DNA of 64,000 nt from Babesia bovis T2Bo (taxonomy: Eukaryota; Apicomplexa; Aconoidasida; Piroplasmida; Babesiidae), in contig NC_010574.1 in the NCBI RefSeq assembly GCF_000165395.2, positions 372,001 to 436,000 of the forward strand, in the 5' to 3' direction. The position numbers were made by a program, and so were the translations under genes. How positions within the stretch are numbered: the stretch's first letter is position 1; each line of letters opens with the position of its first letter. The notes under the pieces were generated by a model. It made no database searches. It saw only the letters and a list, made by a program, of their open reading frames with translations, and was not told where the DNA came from. Below, one piece after another: positions 63,124-64,000 of the stretch.

Positions 63124-64000
63124 ATGTTAGAACGTGGTTTGCTTGCGCTTTGTAATGCGCCTTTTAACGATGATCAGCCGTTGGTCTTTAAATCTGAGAA
63201 GGCAGTTCGAAAAATCGAGCCGGCTGGCTTTGCCTTCTTTTTGACTAAGGAGTGGGAGTTAGATGTTTCTTACCATGGTATGTCATTTATGTTACACCTA
63301 ATGTACGTCAGATATTTTCCATCCAGTTCAAGTTACCAATGTCTCCAGGATGACTATGGACATTGTTAAATCATATGTTTCGTGCACAAATAAGTCTGTG
63401 GATAATGTGAAGCACTTATTTTCCTTGAAGACACAATGGGCTCAGTTGTTGACTGACGCCAAGTGTGCTGAGCATTTGGTTGACGAGGTAGACAAGGAGT
63501 CTGTGGACTCTCCCAAGTTGACTAAAGCTAATTCTAAAGTGTGCTTGGGGTTGGTTCGTGATTTTGTGTCTAAGAACCAAAACGCTTATGAGCTATTGGA
63601 TGTTTGTGATTCTGATGACCTTAGTAAGATAAAGGCCAACTACAAACGGATTGTATTATTGTTACATCCAGATAAGGCTGGCAATACGCGTGTTCCTGAA
63701 GACATGGAGCACTACGTCAACAAGTACCGGATTCGTCACCTTGGTGACGAGCAGCTTAAGCAGCAGTTTATTTTACTCCAGGACGCCTTTACTATAATGA
63801 GTGATCCTCAGTTACGTCATGAATACGACTGCAGTTTACCATTTGATGAGACAATTCCTACTAAGGAGGAAGCCAAGTTAGCAGATGACTTTTATGGCTT
63901 ATTTGCACCGGTGTTTGAGTTAAATGCTAGGTTGGTTGTTTATATCTGTTTATATTGTTATTAGGTGGTCGCGCACGAAGCCCGTACCATCTTTGGGTGC
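63124..64000 (+). CDS. Zuotin/DNAJC2-like ribosome-associated J-protein, 3' end outside the window
   Basis: Zuotin is the J-domain partner of Hsp70 at the ribosomal exit tunnel (RAC complex). Exons 63124-63277, 63312-63930 and 63965-64000+ (34-nt introns) give about 269 residues before the edge. The J-domain is present as NAYELLDVCDSDDLSKIKAN, YKRIVLLLHPDKAGNTRVPE with the HPD motif, and FILLQDAFTIMSDPQLRHEY. The characteristic segment after it, DFYGLFAPVFELNARWSRTK followed by PVPSLG, matches zuotin's FYxxYGPVFERNAR...PVPxLG. For intron 1 an acceptor 15 nt later (63326) is also in frame; I chose the 34-nt form. The SANT/helical domains would lie beyond the window. Confidence 0.85.

Noticed and set aside
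1..64000. tRNA, rRNA, transposon or CRISPR array
   Set aside because: No T-arm GGTTCGA-type cloverleaf, rRNA core, transposase, terminal repeats or regularly spaced repeats were found on reading both strands.

Overview
This window is nuclear DNA of a piroplasm (Babesia/Theileria lineage, most like Babesia sensu stricto). The reasons: a single-AP2-domain ApiAP2 regulator, a kelch-repeat PPP phosphatase (PPKL), a Slo-like potassium channel with RCK domains and lineage-specific secreted proteins; AT-moderate, gene-dense sequence; and very short GT-AG introns. I placed 67 introns by reading frame and protein conservation; 60 of them are 34-38 nt. The species assignment is inference.

Layout. 1-9.7 kb: the end of an unrecognised gene, V-ATPase subunit B (-), a secreted protein (+), an acidic coiled-coil protein (-) and proteasome subunit Rpn3 (-). 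9.7-19.3 kb: a PH-like/coiled-coil protein (+), V-ATPase subunit d (-), a giant PH/C2-like multi-pass membrane protein (-) and the YL1/VPS72 chromatin-remodelling subunit (-). 19.4-28.4 kb: a probable mitochondrial helical protein whose start codon lies in strong inverted repeats, a coiled-coil protein with repeated acidic Trp motifs, the ribosome-assembly factors NOC3 and NIP7 in tandem, a small hydrophobic-N-terminus protein and an ApiAP2 factor.

28.4-36.9 kb: proteasome Rpn2, the 11-exon PPKL phosphatase, a spliced secreted Cys-rich protein with a SUEL-lectin-like segment, and ribosomal protein uS3 with a perfect 28-bp palindrome upstream. 37.8-43.9 kb: a spliced two-TM protein with a PPxY motif, a 13-exon potassium channel and a small probable mitochondrial protein. 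44-51.8 kb: a MED4-like Mediator subunit, COG6, a mitochondrial-like membrane protein, two almost abutting unrecognised coiled-coil genes and a PP2C phosphatase. 52-64 kb: condensin SMC2, a large disordered protein, histone H2B, a secreted protein and the 5' part of a zuotin/DNAJC2 ribosome-associated J-protein cut by the window edge.

The genes do not form a pathway operon; most are housekeeping functions (proteolysis, vacuolar acidification, ribosome assembly, chromatin, transcription, Golgi transport) mixed with parasite-specific proteins. Packing is very tight: same-strand neighbours can be 1-5 nt apart and divergent starts 21 nt apart, so promoters and UTRs must overlap neighbouring genes. 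I saw no rRNA, convincing tRNA, mobile element or CRISPR array. Non-coding candidates are a possible H/ACA snoRNA in a 182-nt NIP7 intron and a folded element followed by T7 near 37.5 kb.
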